DNA from: Cyclobacterium sp. SYSU L10401
GTDB lineage: Bacteria; Bacteroidota; Bacteroidia; Cytophagales; Cyclobacteriaceae
Length of the DNA stretch: 64,000 nt
Direction of reading: 5' to 3'
NCBI RefSeq assembly: GCF_010993705.1
Contig: NZ_WOFO01000004.1
Location: forward strand, 248,001-312,000
The position numbers and the translations under genes are program-made. Below, piece after piece: positions 24,246-32,241 of the stretch; within the stretch, counting starts at the first letter, position 1, and every line of letters starts with the position of its first letter. The notes beneath the pieces are model-generated. The model did no database searches and was not told where the DNA came from. It worked only from the letters and a program-made list of their open reading frames with translations.

Positions 24246-25097
24246 TTGAAACCCCGGCAAGTCCTTTACCCCAGTATCAGCACCTTTGGTCTGAATAGAA
24301 GCCTTTTTTTATTTTTACTGGCACTTCAGTTTTTTTCCTGTGTGTCCAATGAAAAGCTGATTTATTTGCAGAACCTGGAAGGAAATGAACCGATACCCGA
24401 GGACGCCCTGATCGGATATACCACCACAGAATATCAGGTACAATACAATGATGTACTGGACGTGAAAATTCAGACCGTAGATCCGGAAATGAATGAGTTG
24501 TTCAATATTTCCGGCGGTCAAAACATGATGCAGGCAGGCAGAAATGCGGAATCCTCCGGAGGGGATATTTTTTACCTTACAGGTCATACCGTGGATAAGG
24601 AGGGCAATATAGAATTACCCTTGTTGGGAGAAGTATTTGTAATGGACATGACCCTAAAAGAAATCAAAACCAAAGTGCATGAGGATTTGAAGAAATACAT
24701 GACCAATGATGACTATTATGTGCGGGTCAAACTGGGGGGGATTCGCTTCAGCACCCTGGGGGAGTTCAGGAGACCGAACAAATACGTGGTATTGCAGGAC
24801 CGGATGACCATATTGGAAGCCATATCCCTATCCGGGGACCTGAATGTGTCGGCCAAAAGGGATGAGATCCTATTGATCCGGCAATATCCGGAGGGAACCA
24901 AATTGCATCGGGTCAATCTCAATGACCGGAACCTGGTCAACAGTCCCTACTATTTTATTCAGCCCAATGACCAGTTGTATGCCGAGCCCATGCGGATCCG
25001 CGAACTGGGATCAGGAGAAAACCTGGCCCAATCTATCTCCTTACTCGTTACATCTGTAACCGCAGCGGCTTTGATCCTTAATTTAATTTTAAACTAA
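24246..25097 (+). CDS. wza: Wza-like polysaccharide export lipoprotein
   Basis: Outer-membrane polysaccharide export protein (Poly_export plus SLBB domain) forming the exit channel for exopolysaccharide. The 283-residue protein starts at TTG 24246. It has a hydrophobic signal with Cys near residue 32 (LQFFSC) as probable lipidation site. A Poly_export domain follows (about 60-165, YQVQYNDVLDVKI), then an SLBB segment (YVRVKLGGIRFSTLGEF, GDLNVSAKRDEILL). A C-terminal hydrophobic stretch may cross the outer membrane. The wzc gene follows 3 bases later. No closer ATG precedes the signal sequence, which supports the TTG start. Confidence 0.88.
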   Translation: MKPRQVLYPSISTFGLNRSLFLFLLALQFFSCVSNEKLIYLQNLEGNEPIPEDALIGYTTTEYQVQYNDVLDVKIQTVDPEMNELFNISGGQNMMQAGRNAESSGGDIFYLTGHTVDKEGNIELPLLGEVFVMDMTLKEIKTKVHEDLKKYMTNDDYYVRVKLGGIRFSTLGEFRRPNKYVVLQDRMTILEAISLSGDLNVSAKRDEILLIRQYPEGTKLHRVNLNDRNLVNSPYYFIQPNDQLYAEPMRIRELGSGENLAQSISLLVTSVTAAALILNLILN

Positions 25098-25100
25098 AAC

Positions 25101-27539
25101 ATGGAGCAACCTGCATCCCATCCTTTTCAGCAAAATCCTATGGAAGAAGAGGAAATAGATCTGAAAGAAATATTGTTTAAATACCTGAGGTACTGGAAGG
25201 TAATTGCTTTTTGTGCATTCATTGGTTTTTTTCTGGCTTTTGCCTTTAACCAACTGGTAACCCCGGTCTATAAGGTACAATCCTCGGTAATCATCAAAGA
25301 TGAGGATTCCGGCATGTTGGGATCGGGTTTGTTTGAACAGGCAGGCTTGAATGTACCCAAAAACAATGTGGAAAATGAAATGGGCATACTGACCAGTTTT
25401 TCGCTGGTGTATGAGGCGCTGGAAAAGCTCAACCTGAATGTCACTTACTCCAGGGATGGTTTTTTCGGTCCGGAGGAAATATACCTTACTTCCCCCCTGC
25501 TGGTCGAAGTAGACTGGCAGCATCCCCAGATTATCTATGGTAGTTTTGCCGTAGAGAATCTGGGTGATGGTCAATTTGAGCTGAGCATTGAGGAGGATGA
25601 GTTCCTATTGTTTTCCCCAAAAGATCCCAACTTCAAAACCAGAATAGAAAATGTAGAAATTGAGGAAGGTATATACAGCTTTGATGAACTGCTCACCGGC
25701 ACAAGCTTTAAGTTCAGTATTTCCAATATAAGTATGGATAAAGGTGAAAAGGTTTATTTTAACCTGAAAGATACCGGAGCTTTAACCAATGAATTCCGGT
25801 CTTCCCTGGAGGTAAGTCCACTGAATCGAACCTCCACAGTCCTGAACCTTGAAATAGAATTGAACAACCGAAGAAAGGGAGAAAACTTCCTGAACCAACT
25901 GATGGAGGATTACCTGGCCCGGGAGCTCAACGAAAAAAACCGTACCGCAACCAATACCATCAATTTTATCGAGGGGCAACTTTCGGGGATTTCGGATTCC
26001 CTTTCCTTTATCGAGGACAGACTGGAAAACTACCGCAGTGCAAACAGTGTGTTTAACCTGACAGAAGAAGGCACCCTGATCTTTCAGCGGCTGGCAGAAC
26101 TGGAAGAACAAAAGGCCCAAATGGACCTTTCCCTATCCTACTACCGGTCCATGGCTACTTACCTGGGAGAAGAGGAACTCAATGACCTGGTCGCCCCATC
26201 TTTTATCGGAATCCAGGATCCATTGCTCAATGCCCTGGTGATTTCACTGGCAGAATTGCAAAGTGAAAAAGTCAGGCTGACCGCCAGCTTTTCTGATGAG
26301 ACCCCTGCGGTTCGGGAGGTTAACTCCAAGATAAAAAATACCCAGAATGCCCTTTCGGAAAACTTGCGAAATGCCATATCCAATGCAGAAACGAAGCTTT
26401 CCGAGCTCAATGACCGGATCCGCCAGGTAGAACGGGAAATCAACCGGCTGCCCAGCACGGAGCGAAACCTGCTGGGCATTCAGCGGCAGTTTACGATTAA
26501 TGAGAACATCTATGTGTATTTGCTCGAAAAAAGAGCAGAGGCAGAAATCACCAGGGCCTCCAATTACCCGTCCAATAATATCCTGGATGCTGCAAGGTCC
26601 GCGTCTGTGCCGGTATTCCCCCGAAAAAATATCAATTACCTGATCGGGATCCTTTTTGGCATCATCCTACCGGTAGGTTTTATTACCCTTCGGGACTTGT
26701 TCAATACCAAGATCCGGGACCCACACGAAGTGGAGAAAAAATTGCGGGTGCCCCTGATCGGATTGATCGGTTACAGTACCGCCAAAACCAACCTGGTGGT
26801 CCACAGCAATCCCAAATCGGTGATTACCGAGGCTTTCAGAAACCTGCGGGCCAATATGAGCTACCTGAGCATGGGCAAAAACAAATTGATGATCGGACTT
26901 TCCTCCTCCATTTCCGGCGAAGGAAAGACCTTCTGCTCCATCAACCTGGCAGCGGTGTATGCCCTTTCGGGCAAAAAAGTCTTATTGGTAGGCCTGGACC
27001 TTAGAAAACCCCGGATAGCCGATGATTTTGACCTGTCCAATGACCGGGGAGTAAGTACCTACCTGAAAAGTGAAACTGACTGGAAACCTCTGGTGCACCA
27101 GGAAGTAAAGGAAAACCTGGACATTTTGCTTTCCGGTCCCATTCCCCCCAACCCTGCCGAATTGATGCTCCAGGACCGGTTTTCCTACCTGATGGAAGAG
27201 ATCCGCGAAGCCTACGATATCGTAATTCTGGACTGCCCCCCGGTGGGGCTGGTTTCGGAAACCCTGGAAATATTCAAATATTCTCAAATTAACCTGATGA
27301 TCCTGCGGCAGGAATTTTCTGAGAAAAGCGCCTGCGACTACATCAACTCCCTTCAGGAACAAAACGGTGTCAAGAAATTATATGCCGTCATGAATGGGGT
27401 GGTCAATAAATCCAAATATGGAGGTTATGGTAAATATGGCTATGGTGGAGGCTATGGCTATGGCAGCAAAGGTTACGGTTACCATGAGGAGATGCCTTCC
27501 AGGGCATGGTGGAGAAAATGGTTACCTATATCGGTTTAA
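25101..27539 (+). CDS. wzc: Wzc-type polysaccharide co-polymerase / tyrosine autokinase
   Basis: Inner-membrane protein of 812 residues that sets chain length and drives export with the Wza channel. Order seen: cytoplasmic N-tail, first membrane segment (about 35-55), Wzz domain, long coiled-coil periplasmic part (about 270-470), GNVR-type segment, second membrane segment (about 515-535). A BY-kinase domain follows, with Walker A SISGEGKTFCSINLA (about 602), Walker A' LLVGLDLRKPR and Walker B VILDCPPVG. The tail (about 770-795) is a Tyr/Gly-rich stretch (YGGYGKYGYGGG and on) with around ten tyrosines, the expected autophosphorylation cluster. Phosphorylation state would control polymer length. 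Confidence 0.93.
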   Translation: MEQPASHPFQQNPMEEEEIDLKEILFKYLRYWKVIAFCAFIGFFLAFAFNQLVTPVYKVQSSVIIKDEDSGMLGSGLFEQAGLNVPKNNVENEMGILTSFSLVYEALEKLNLNVTYSRDGFFGPEEIYLTSPLLVEVDWQHPQIIYGSFAVENLGDGQFELSIEEDEFLLFSPKDPNFKTRIENVEIEEGIYSFDELLTGTSFKFSISNISMDKGEKVYFNLKDTGALTNEFRSSLEVSPLNRTSTVLNLEIELNNRRKGENFLNQLMEDYLARELNEKNRTATNTINFIEGQLSGISDSLSFIEDRLENYRSANSVFNLTEEGTLIFQRLAELEEQKAQMDLSLSYYRSMATYLGEEELNDLVAPSFIGIQDPLLNALVISLAELQSEKVRLTASFSDETPAVREVNSKIKNTQNALSENLRNAISNAETKLSELNDRIRQVEREINRLPSTERNLLGIQRQFTINENIYVYLLEKRAEAEITRASNYPSNNILDAARSASVPVFPRKNINYLIGILFGIILPVGFITLRDLFNTKIRDPHEVEKKLRVPLIGLIGYSTAKTNLVVHSNPKSVITEAFRNLRANMSYLSMGKNKLMIGLSSSISGEGKTFCSINLAAVYALSGKKVLLVGLDLRKPRIADDFDLSNDRGVSTYLKSETDWKPLVHQEVKENLDILLSGPIPPNPAELMLQDRFSYLMEEIREAYDIVILDCPPVGLVSETLEIFKYSQINLMILRQEFSEKSACDYINSLQEQNGVKKLYAVMNGVVNKSKYGGYGKYGYGGGYGYGSKGYGYHEEMPSRAWWRKWLPISV

Positions 27540-27542
27540 AGC

Positions 27543-28481
27543 ATGAGAAGCTGCCTGCAATTTGGTTGGATACTGCTGTTGGTCGCTTGCCTGAATGGCT
27601 GTGGGCCGAAAGACATTACCTTTATGGCCATCGGGGATGTGCCCTATCACCTGCCTGAGGATTTTGAGCGATTTGAACGCTTGATTCAGCAAATCAATGG
27701 TGAAGGTCCTGCCCTGACTTTGCATGTGGGAGACATCAAATCCGGCAGCACCCCTTGCTCGGATGCGTATTTTGAAAAAATAAAAGGCTATTTCGATACT
27801 TTTGATCAGCCTTTGGTCTATACCCCGGGGGACAATGAATGGACGGATTGCCACCGGGAAGCCTGCGGAAGCTTTGAGCCGGAGGAAAGGCTGGATAAAC
27901 TGCGGCAATTGTTTTTTGCTACCCCACAAAGCCAGGGCAAAAACCCCATGCCTCTGGAAAGGCAGAACAGCCTGGAGGGCTTTGAAAAGTTCCCGGAAAA
28001 TGCCCGCTGGCAAATGGCCGGAGTTACCTTTGGCACCTTGCACGTCATCGGTTCCAATAACAATTTCAAACTGGATTCAGCGGCACTGAACGATGAGTTT
28101 TACGAGCGAGAGCTGGCGAATAACTTCTGGTTGAAACAACTTTTTGAACAGGCCAGGGAGACTGATAGCCGCGGTTTGGTGCTGGTCCTGCATGCCGGAC
28201 TTAATTATAACAGCCGGGATGAACGTAACGGCCATGCCAGTTTTGTACACCTCTTGCGGGAAGAAGTGATGGCGTATGGCAAGCCGGTGCTGCTCCTGTA
28301 TGGAGACAACCACCGGTTTATGATAGACCAACCCCTTCGGGACGATACGGGCAGGACCCTAACCAACTTTACTGCTGTTCAGGTATTTGGTGATCGGGAC
28401 ATGCATGCCGTGCGGATACAGGTATCCCCGGAAAACCCCCATTTGTTTTTGATTGACCCTTTTTATGTAGCAGGGAATTGA
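27543..28481 (+). CDS. Calcineurin-like phosphoesterase lipoprotein
   Basis: Predicted periplasmic metallophosphoesterase of 312 residues, beginning with a lipoprotein signal (LLLVACLNGC, Cys20). Metal-binding motifs of the family appear in order: IGDVPYH (about 30), HVGDIKSG (about 63), PGDNEW (about 97) and LVLHAGL (about 220). The final motif is LYGDNHRF where most members have GHxH. So the fold is likely, but the last metal site is changed. Starts 3 bases after wzc, so made with the export machinery. Substrate unknown. Confidence 0.7.
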   Translation: MRSCLQFGWILLLVACLNGCGPKDITFMAIGDVPYHLPEDFERFERLIQQINGEGPALTLHVGDIKSGSTPCSDAYFEKIKGYFDTFDQPLVYTPGDNEWTDCHREACGSFEPEERLDKLRQLFFATPQSQGKNPMPLERQNSLEGFEKFPENARWQMAGVTFGTLHVIGSNNNFKLDSAALNDEFYERELANNFWLKQLFEQARETDSRGLVLVLHAGLNYNSRDERNGHASFVHLLREEVMAYGKPVLLLYGDNHRFMIDQPLRDDTGRTLTNFTAVQVFGDRDMHAVRIQVSPENPHLFLIDPFYVAGN

Positions 28482-28518
28482 AGGAGGATTTGGAATACTG
28501 ATTTACGGGAACGTACCG

Positions 28519-28533
28519 GGGATTACAAATCCC
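28519..28533. repeat. Isolated GGGATT-ACA-AATCCC hairpin
   Basis: Perfect 6-bp stem with ACA loop, followed by AAGGAGCAC. The same hairpin and same flank occur at 30582-30596 and 30724-30738. Located between the phosphoesterase and hexosaminidase genes; no T-run. Confidence 0.7.
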
Positions 28534-28643
28534 AAGGAGCACAAACAAAGTATTTATTATTCAAAATTTTTTATATATCTTGTGCATTGATTAATAAAAA
28601 TTTTAATTAGATCTTATTGGACCAGCATCCGTAAACCATTGAT

Positions 28644-30545
28644 ATGAGAAAAGTATTTTACCTTACCCTCACCCTTTTGCTGCTATTGGGAAACCTTATT
28701 TTTGCCCAAACCAAAAGCATCGTACCCCAGCCAAAGACCATGACCAGGGCTGAGGGGCATTGGGTCCTGGAGCCCGGCACCATTATTCAGGCAGCCACCG
28801 CCGATGCCAGGAAATCCGCAGCCATTTTTAATGAATTGCTGGAAGCCAAAGCAGGTTTCCAGCTGACTATCCAACACCAGGCATCAGCTGAGGGGCCGGT
28901 TATTCACCTGGATGAAGCGCAGGTCGGTGAGCAGGAGGAAGCCTATACCCTGAGCGTAAAAGACAAGGGAGTATACATTAAGGGGGCTGGTAAAGGGTTG
29001 TTTTATGGCCTTCAATCCCTGATCCAATTGCTGGAAATAAGGGGACCGGAAGTCATGTTGCCGCAGGTTGAAATTGCCGATGCCCCAGCCTTCGGCTATA
29101 GGGGGATCATGCTGGACGTTTCACGGCATTATTTCAGTAGCCAACAGATCATGAAGGTCCTGGACCTGATGTCCCAGCTGAAATTCAATACCATGCACTG
29201 GCACCTGACCGATGATCAGGGCTGGCGCCTGGAGATCAAAAAATATCCCAAGTTAACCGCCATTGGTGCCCGGAGGGATTCTACCATTATCGGCCAATAC
29301 TATGATTTCCAACCCTTCATTTACGATGGGGAGCCCCATGGAGGCTATTACAGCCAGGAAGAGGCCAGGTCCATCGTCCAATATGCCGCTGACCGAAAGA
29401 TTACCATTATTCCGGAAATTGAACTTCCCGGACACAGCTCTGCCGTGCTGGCCGCCTATCCTGAGCTGGGTAGCTTTGATGTCAACAAAAATGAGGGCAA
29501 GGGTACCATCGCTGCCCTCAATGATAAGGGGGAGCCCCTGGACAACGATATCAGCAGTCAGGTACCAGGATACTGGGGGGTCCACTACAATATTTATGGG
29601 CCTACGAATCAGGCCTATCAGTTTCTGGAGGACGTCCTGACTGAGGTCATGGATATCTTCCCAGGGGAATACATCCATATCGGAGGAGATGAAGTCCCCA
29701 AAGACCACTGGGAAACCTCTGCCCTTGCCCAAAAAGTAATCAAAAAAGAAAAGTTGGCCGATGAACACGAGCTGCAGAGCTTTTTTATTCGAAGGATCGA
29801 GCAATTTTTGAATGAAAACGGCAGGAAATTGATTGGCTGGGATGAAATCCTGGAGGGTGGATTAGCCCCCAATGCAACGGTCATGAGCTGGAGGGGAGAA
29901 AAAGGGGGGATTGCGGCGGCAAAAATGGGACATGATGTGATCATGACCCCTAACAGTCACCTGTATTTTGATCATTACCAGTCGGAAGACAAAAGTACCG
30001 AACCCCTGGCTATCGGCGGCTTTTTGCCACTGGAAAAGGTTTATGCATACAACCCCATACCTGCGGACCTGACAGCTGAGGAAGGGAAACATGTGCTGGG
30101 TGTTCAGGCCAACCTCTGGACCGAATACCTGGCTACCAACAATAAAATGGAATACCACCTTTTCCCCCGGGCGCTGGCACTGGCAGAAGTAGCCTGGAAA
30201 AGCAGGGAGGAAAAGGACTACCAGTCATTTATCCATGAACGCCTGCCCTTCCGCTTATTGGATCTGGAAGAAAAAGGAGTATTTTTCCGGATTCCGGAAG
30301 CTGATGTTCAGATCAGTAAGGATGCTGAAAGCGGCCGGCATAAGGTAGCAATAAAGCCCCTGGTGGCGGGAGCCCGGGTGTATTATACCCTTGACGGACA
30401 TAAGGCTGACCAGACAGGTCTATTGTACGCCGGGCCATTTCTGACTCCTATACCCGGGGCGGAGCAGAAACCGCTTACTCTCAGGTATGTGACAGTCACC
30501 CCCGGAGGCAGAAGCAGCAATGAATTTCAGGTTCCACTTGAATGA
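28644..30545 (+). CDS. Beta-N-acetylhexosaminidase, family GH20
   Basis: Exo-acting glycosidase that removes terminal GlcNAc or GalNAc using substrate-assisted catalysis. The 633-residue protein has a signal peptide (1-21, ending IFAQ) and a GH20b N-terminal domain (about 25-145). The TIM-barrel catalytic domain (about 150-500) has the Asp-Glu pair in IHIGGDEVPKDHW (about 349-350) and LTDDQGWRLEI upstream. The C-terminal region (about 540-633) resembles the chitobiase C-terminal module. Lies in the same orientation as wza-wzc, 160 bases after the phosphoesterase. It could trim the exported polymer or feed on chitin/peptidoglycan sugars. Confidence 0.93.
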   Translation: MRKVFYLTLTLLLLLGNLIFAQTKSIVPQPKTMTRAEGHWVLEPGTIIQAATADARKSAAIFNELLEAKAGFQLTIQHQASAEGPVIHLDEAQVGEQEEAYTLSVKDKGVYIKGAGKGLFYGLQSLIQLLEIRGPEVMLPQVEIADAPAFGYRGIMLDVSRHYFSSQQIMKVLDLMSQLKFNTMHWHLTDDQGWRLEIKKYPKLTAIGARRDSTIIGQYYDFQPFIYDGEPHGGYYSQEEARSIVQYAADRKITIIPEIELPGHSSAVLAAYPELGSFDVNKNEGKGTIAALNDKGEPLDNDISSQVPGYWGVHYNIYGPTNQAYQFLEDVLTEVMDIFPGEYIHIGGDEVPKDHWETSALAQKVIKKEKLADEHELQSFFIRRIEQFLNENGRKLIGWDEILEGGLAPNATVMSWRGEKGGIAAAKMGHDVIMTPNSHLYFDHYQSEDKSTEPLAIGGFLPLEKVYAYNPIPADLTAEEGKHVLGVQANLWTEYLATNNKMEYHLFPRALALAEVAWKSREEKDYQSFIHERLPFRLLDLEEKGVFFRIPEADVQISKDAESGRHKVAIKPLVAGARVYYTLDGHKADQTGLLYAGPFLTPIPGAEQKPLTLRYVTVTPGGRSSNEFQVPLE

Positions 30546-30905
30546 TGCCGGATTTGTAGTCCTGTTTGCGTGTAAGTTATGGGGATTACAAATCCCAAGG
30601 AGCACAGCTGTTCGGAAACGCGCTGTTCGGAATTTGTAATTCCGAACCCCAGATAAGGCAGGATTTGTAATCCTGCTTTTACGCACACGTCATGGGGATT
30701 GCAAATCCCCTTTATCTGTCCTCGGGATTACAAATCCCAAGGAGCACGGCTGTTCGGAATTTGTAATTCCGAATCCACAGATAAGGCAGGATTTGTAATC
30801 CTGCTGACGGGCACGTTACGGATACTGTGCGCGGTATTTGCGACGCACACCTTACGGGGATTGCAAATCCCCTTTATCTGTCCTCGGGATTGCAAATCCC
30901 AAGGA
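30546..30905. repeat. Tandem array of GGATT/AATCC-type hairpins
   Basis: About 360 bp carrying at least eight perfect small palindromes with 3-base loops. These are GGGATT-ACA-AATCCC (30582, 30724), TTCGGAATT-TGT-AATTCCGAA (30626, 30753), CAGGATT-TGT-AATCCTG (30659, 30787) and GGGGATT-GCA-AATCCCC (30694, 30856), with a further GGGATT-GCA-AATCCC at 30886. They come in a fixed order, giving two full tandem units of about 140-160 bp and the start of a third. No open frame. Lies between the convergent ends of the hexosaminidase and CPBP genes. Confidence 0.85.
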
Positions 30906-30930
30906 GCATGGACTCTAGGTCACCTGTTCC

Positions 30931-31506
30931 CTATGTCTCCCCCTCACTTCGTCCCATAGTCTCCCCTCCAGCTGTCATCCAAAACAGCAATACTGCATCA
31001 AAAACGGCATGGGCAGTCATGGCGGCTACAATTCCTGCCTCCTCATACAAAAAACCAAAAAAGCCAATCAGCCCCACCATCAGCAGGCCATAAATACTGA
31101 TGCGCCAATTGAGAGGGTTCAGGTAGCCATGGATAAGAACAAAGCCGACAGCAGTGGGCCATAAGCCCAACAAAGGTTGTAAGCCGGCACGGAAAAACAT
31201 TTCCTCTCCTACTCCTGCACAGATAGAAATGAATACAATTCCTTTAGCCGACCAGGACCAATGATTGATCAATTTCCGGTAACGAAACTTTTCCTTCTCA
31301 AAAAAAGACCTTTGGATAAGCCACTTGGACAAATGGGCTCCCAGGAACCCTGTCAACGCTCCTGCCAGTAATTGCCATGGAAAATACCAATGTCCTCTCC
31401 ATAAATCCGCCATGGATTGTCCCTGAAAAAAAAATACCAAAGCCATGCCGGCAAAGCCAAAGCCGAAAAGGGTAATCCAGCCCAAAAGCCACATTTTTCG
31501 ATTCAT
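30931..31506 (-). CDS. CPBP-family intramembrane metalloprotease
   Basis: Membrane protein of about 191 residues in the CPBP (CAAX protease / bacteriocin-processing) family. The hallmark is CAGVGEEMFFRAGLQPLLG with EE-x3-R (about 105-122), followed by H in VLIHGYLNP and a later H in MTAHAVFDAVLLF. Four to six hydrophobic segments. Start placed at ATG 31506 (MNRKMWLLG); the frame is open further upstream to 31551 but that part overlaps the terminator hairpin at 31526-31553. Function in bacteria ranges from peptide processing to immunity; no partner gene is visible. Confidence 0.75.
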   Translation of the reverse strand: MNRKMWLLGWITLFGFGFAGMALVFFFQGQSMADLWRGHWYFPWQLLAGALTGFLGAHLSKWLIQRSFFEKEKFRYRKLINHWSWSAKGIVFISICAGVGEEMFFRAGLQPLLGLWPTAVGFVLIHGYLNPLNWRISIYGLLMVGLIGFFGFLYEEAGIVAAMTAHAVFDAVLLFWMTAGGETMGRSEGET

Positions 31507-31520
31507 GTGTCGAAATAAAC

Positions 31521-31553
31521 AGAAAAAGTGCCGGAAAAGACATCCCGGCACTT
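31521..31553 (-). terminator. Rho-independent terminator after osmC
   Basis: Stem AAGTGCCGG / CCGGCACTT (9 bp) with a 10-base loop. It is followed on the minus strand by a short T-run within CACTTTTTCTG. Positioned 25 bases past the osmC stop and before the CPBP start. Confidence 0.65.
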
Positions 31554-31577
31554 AAAAATCAATTAAAAACCCCCCTT

Positions 31578-32015
31578 TTAAGAGGAAAAGGTGATATTCA
31601 AAGAAATGGGTACAGCACTTAATGCTTTGCTTATGGGACAGTTTTCTTTGGCTACCTCAGCCAGTTCCTTGAATTGGGACTCGTCCATTCCAGACACCTT
31701 TCCTTTAAGGTCCAGTACAATTCCTGTAATGGAAAAGCCGGCATCATCCTTTTCCAAAGTTACGGTAGCAGTAGTATTCAATTCGTCTGCCTTTAAATCT
31801 TTACCTGCAATTTGAAAACTCAGTGCCATGTTGAAACATCCCGCATGTGCTGCGGCGATCATTTCCTCAGGGTTGGTTCCCTGGGTACCGTCCTCGTTTT
31901 CAAATCTGGTTTTTGCACTATAGGGAGATTTGTCAAAAAAACCACTGGGGGAAGACAAGGTACCAGTTCCTTCCAATCCTGTTCCTTTCCAAATTGCTGT
32001 TGCTTTCCTTTTCAT
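31578..32015 (-). CDS. OsmC-family peroxiredoxin
   Basis: Small thiol peroxidase of 145 residues that reduces organic hydroperoxides. The two reactive cysteines are present in HAGCFNMALS (about Cys60) and ENCPISKALS (about Cys125), with the conserved NPEEMIAAAHAG before the first. Length and motifs match the OsmC branch (as opposed to Ohr). Monocistronic, with its own terminator downstream. Confidence 0.92.
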   Translation of the reverse strand: MKRKATAIWKGTGLEGTGTLSSPSGFFDKSPYSAKTRFENEDGTQGTNPEEMIAAAHAGCFNMALSFQIAGKDLKADELNTTATVTLEKDDAGFSITGIVLDLKGKVSGMDESQFKELAEVAKENCPISKALSAVPISLNITFSS

Positions 32016-32241
32016 TTTTATATTTTGTTGATGGGTTAATAGATTAAAACTTATTCAAGGTATCAATTATCTGTTAAAATAACTAAATTAACTTCTGTCA
32101 TCATACCGCTGACCATTCAACCTATTAATAAACCCGTCTTCCTTTGGTATTGTTTTAACTGCGTCGGCTGGTGCTGCTACCTTCCGAAAGGATTCTTTCC
32201 CCTTATCATCCATCAAGGATAGCCTGAATCCAGGTACCTGG

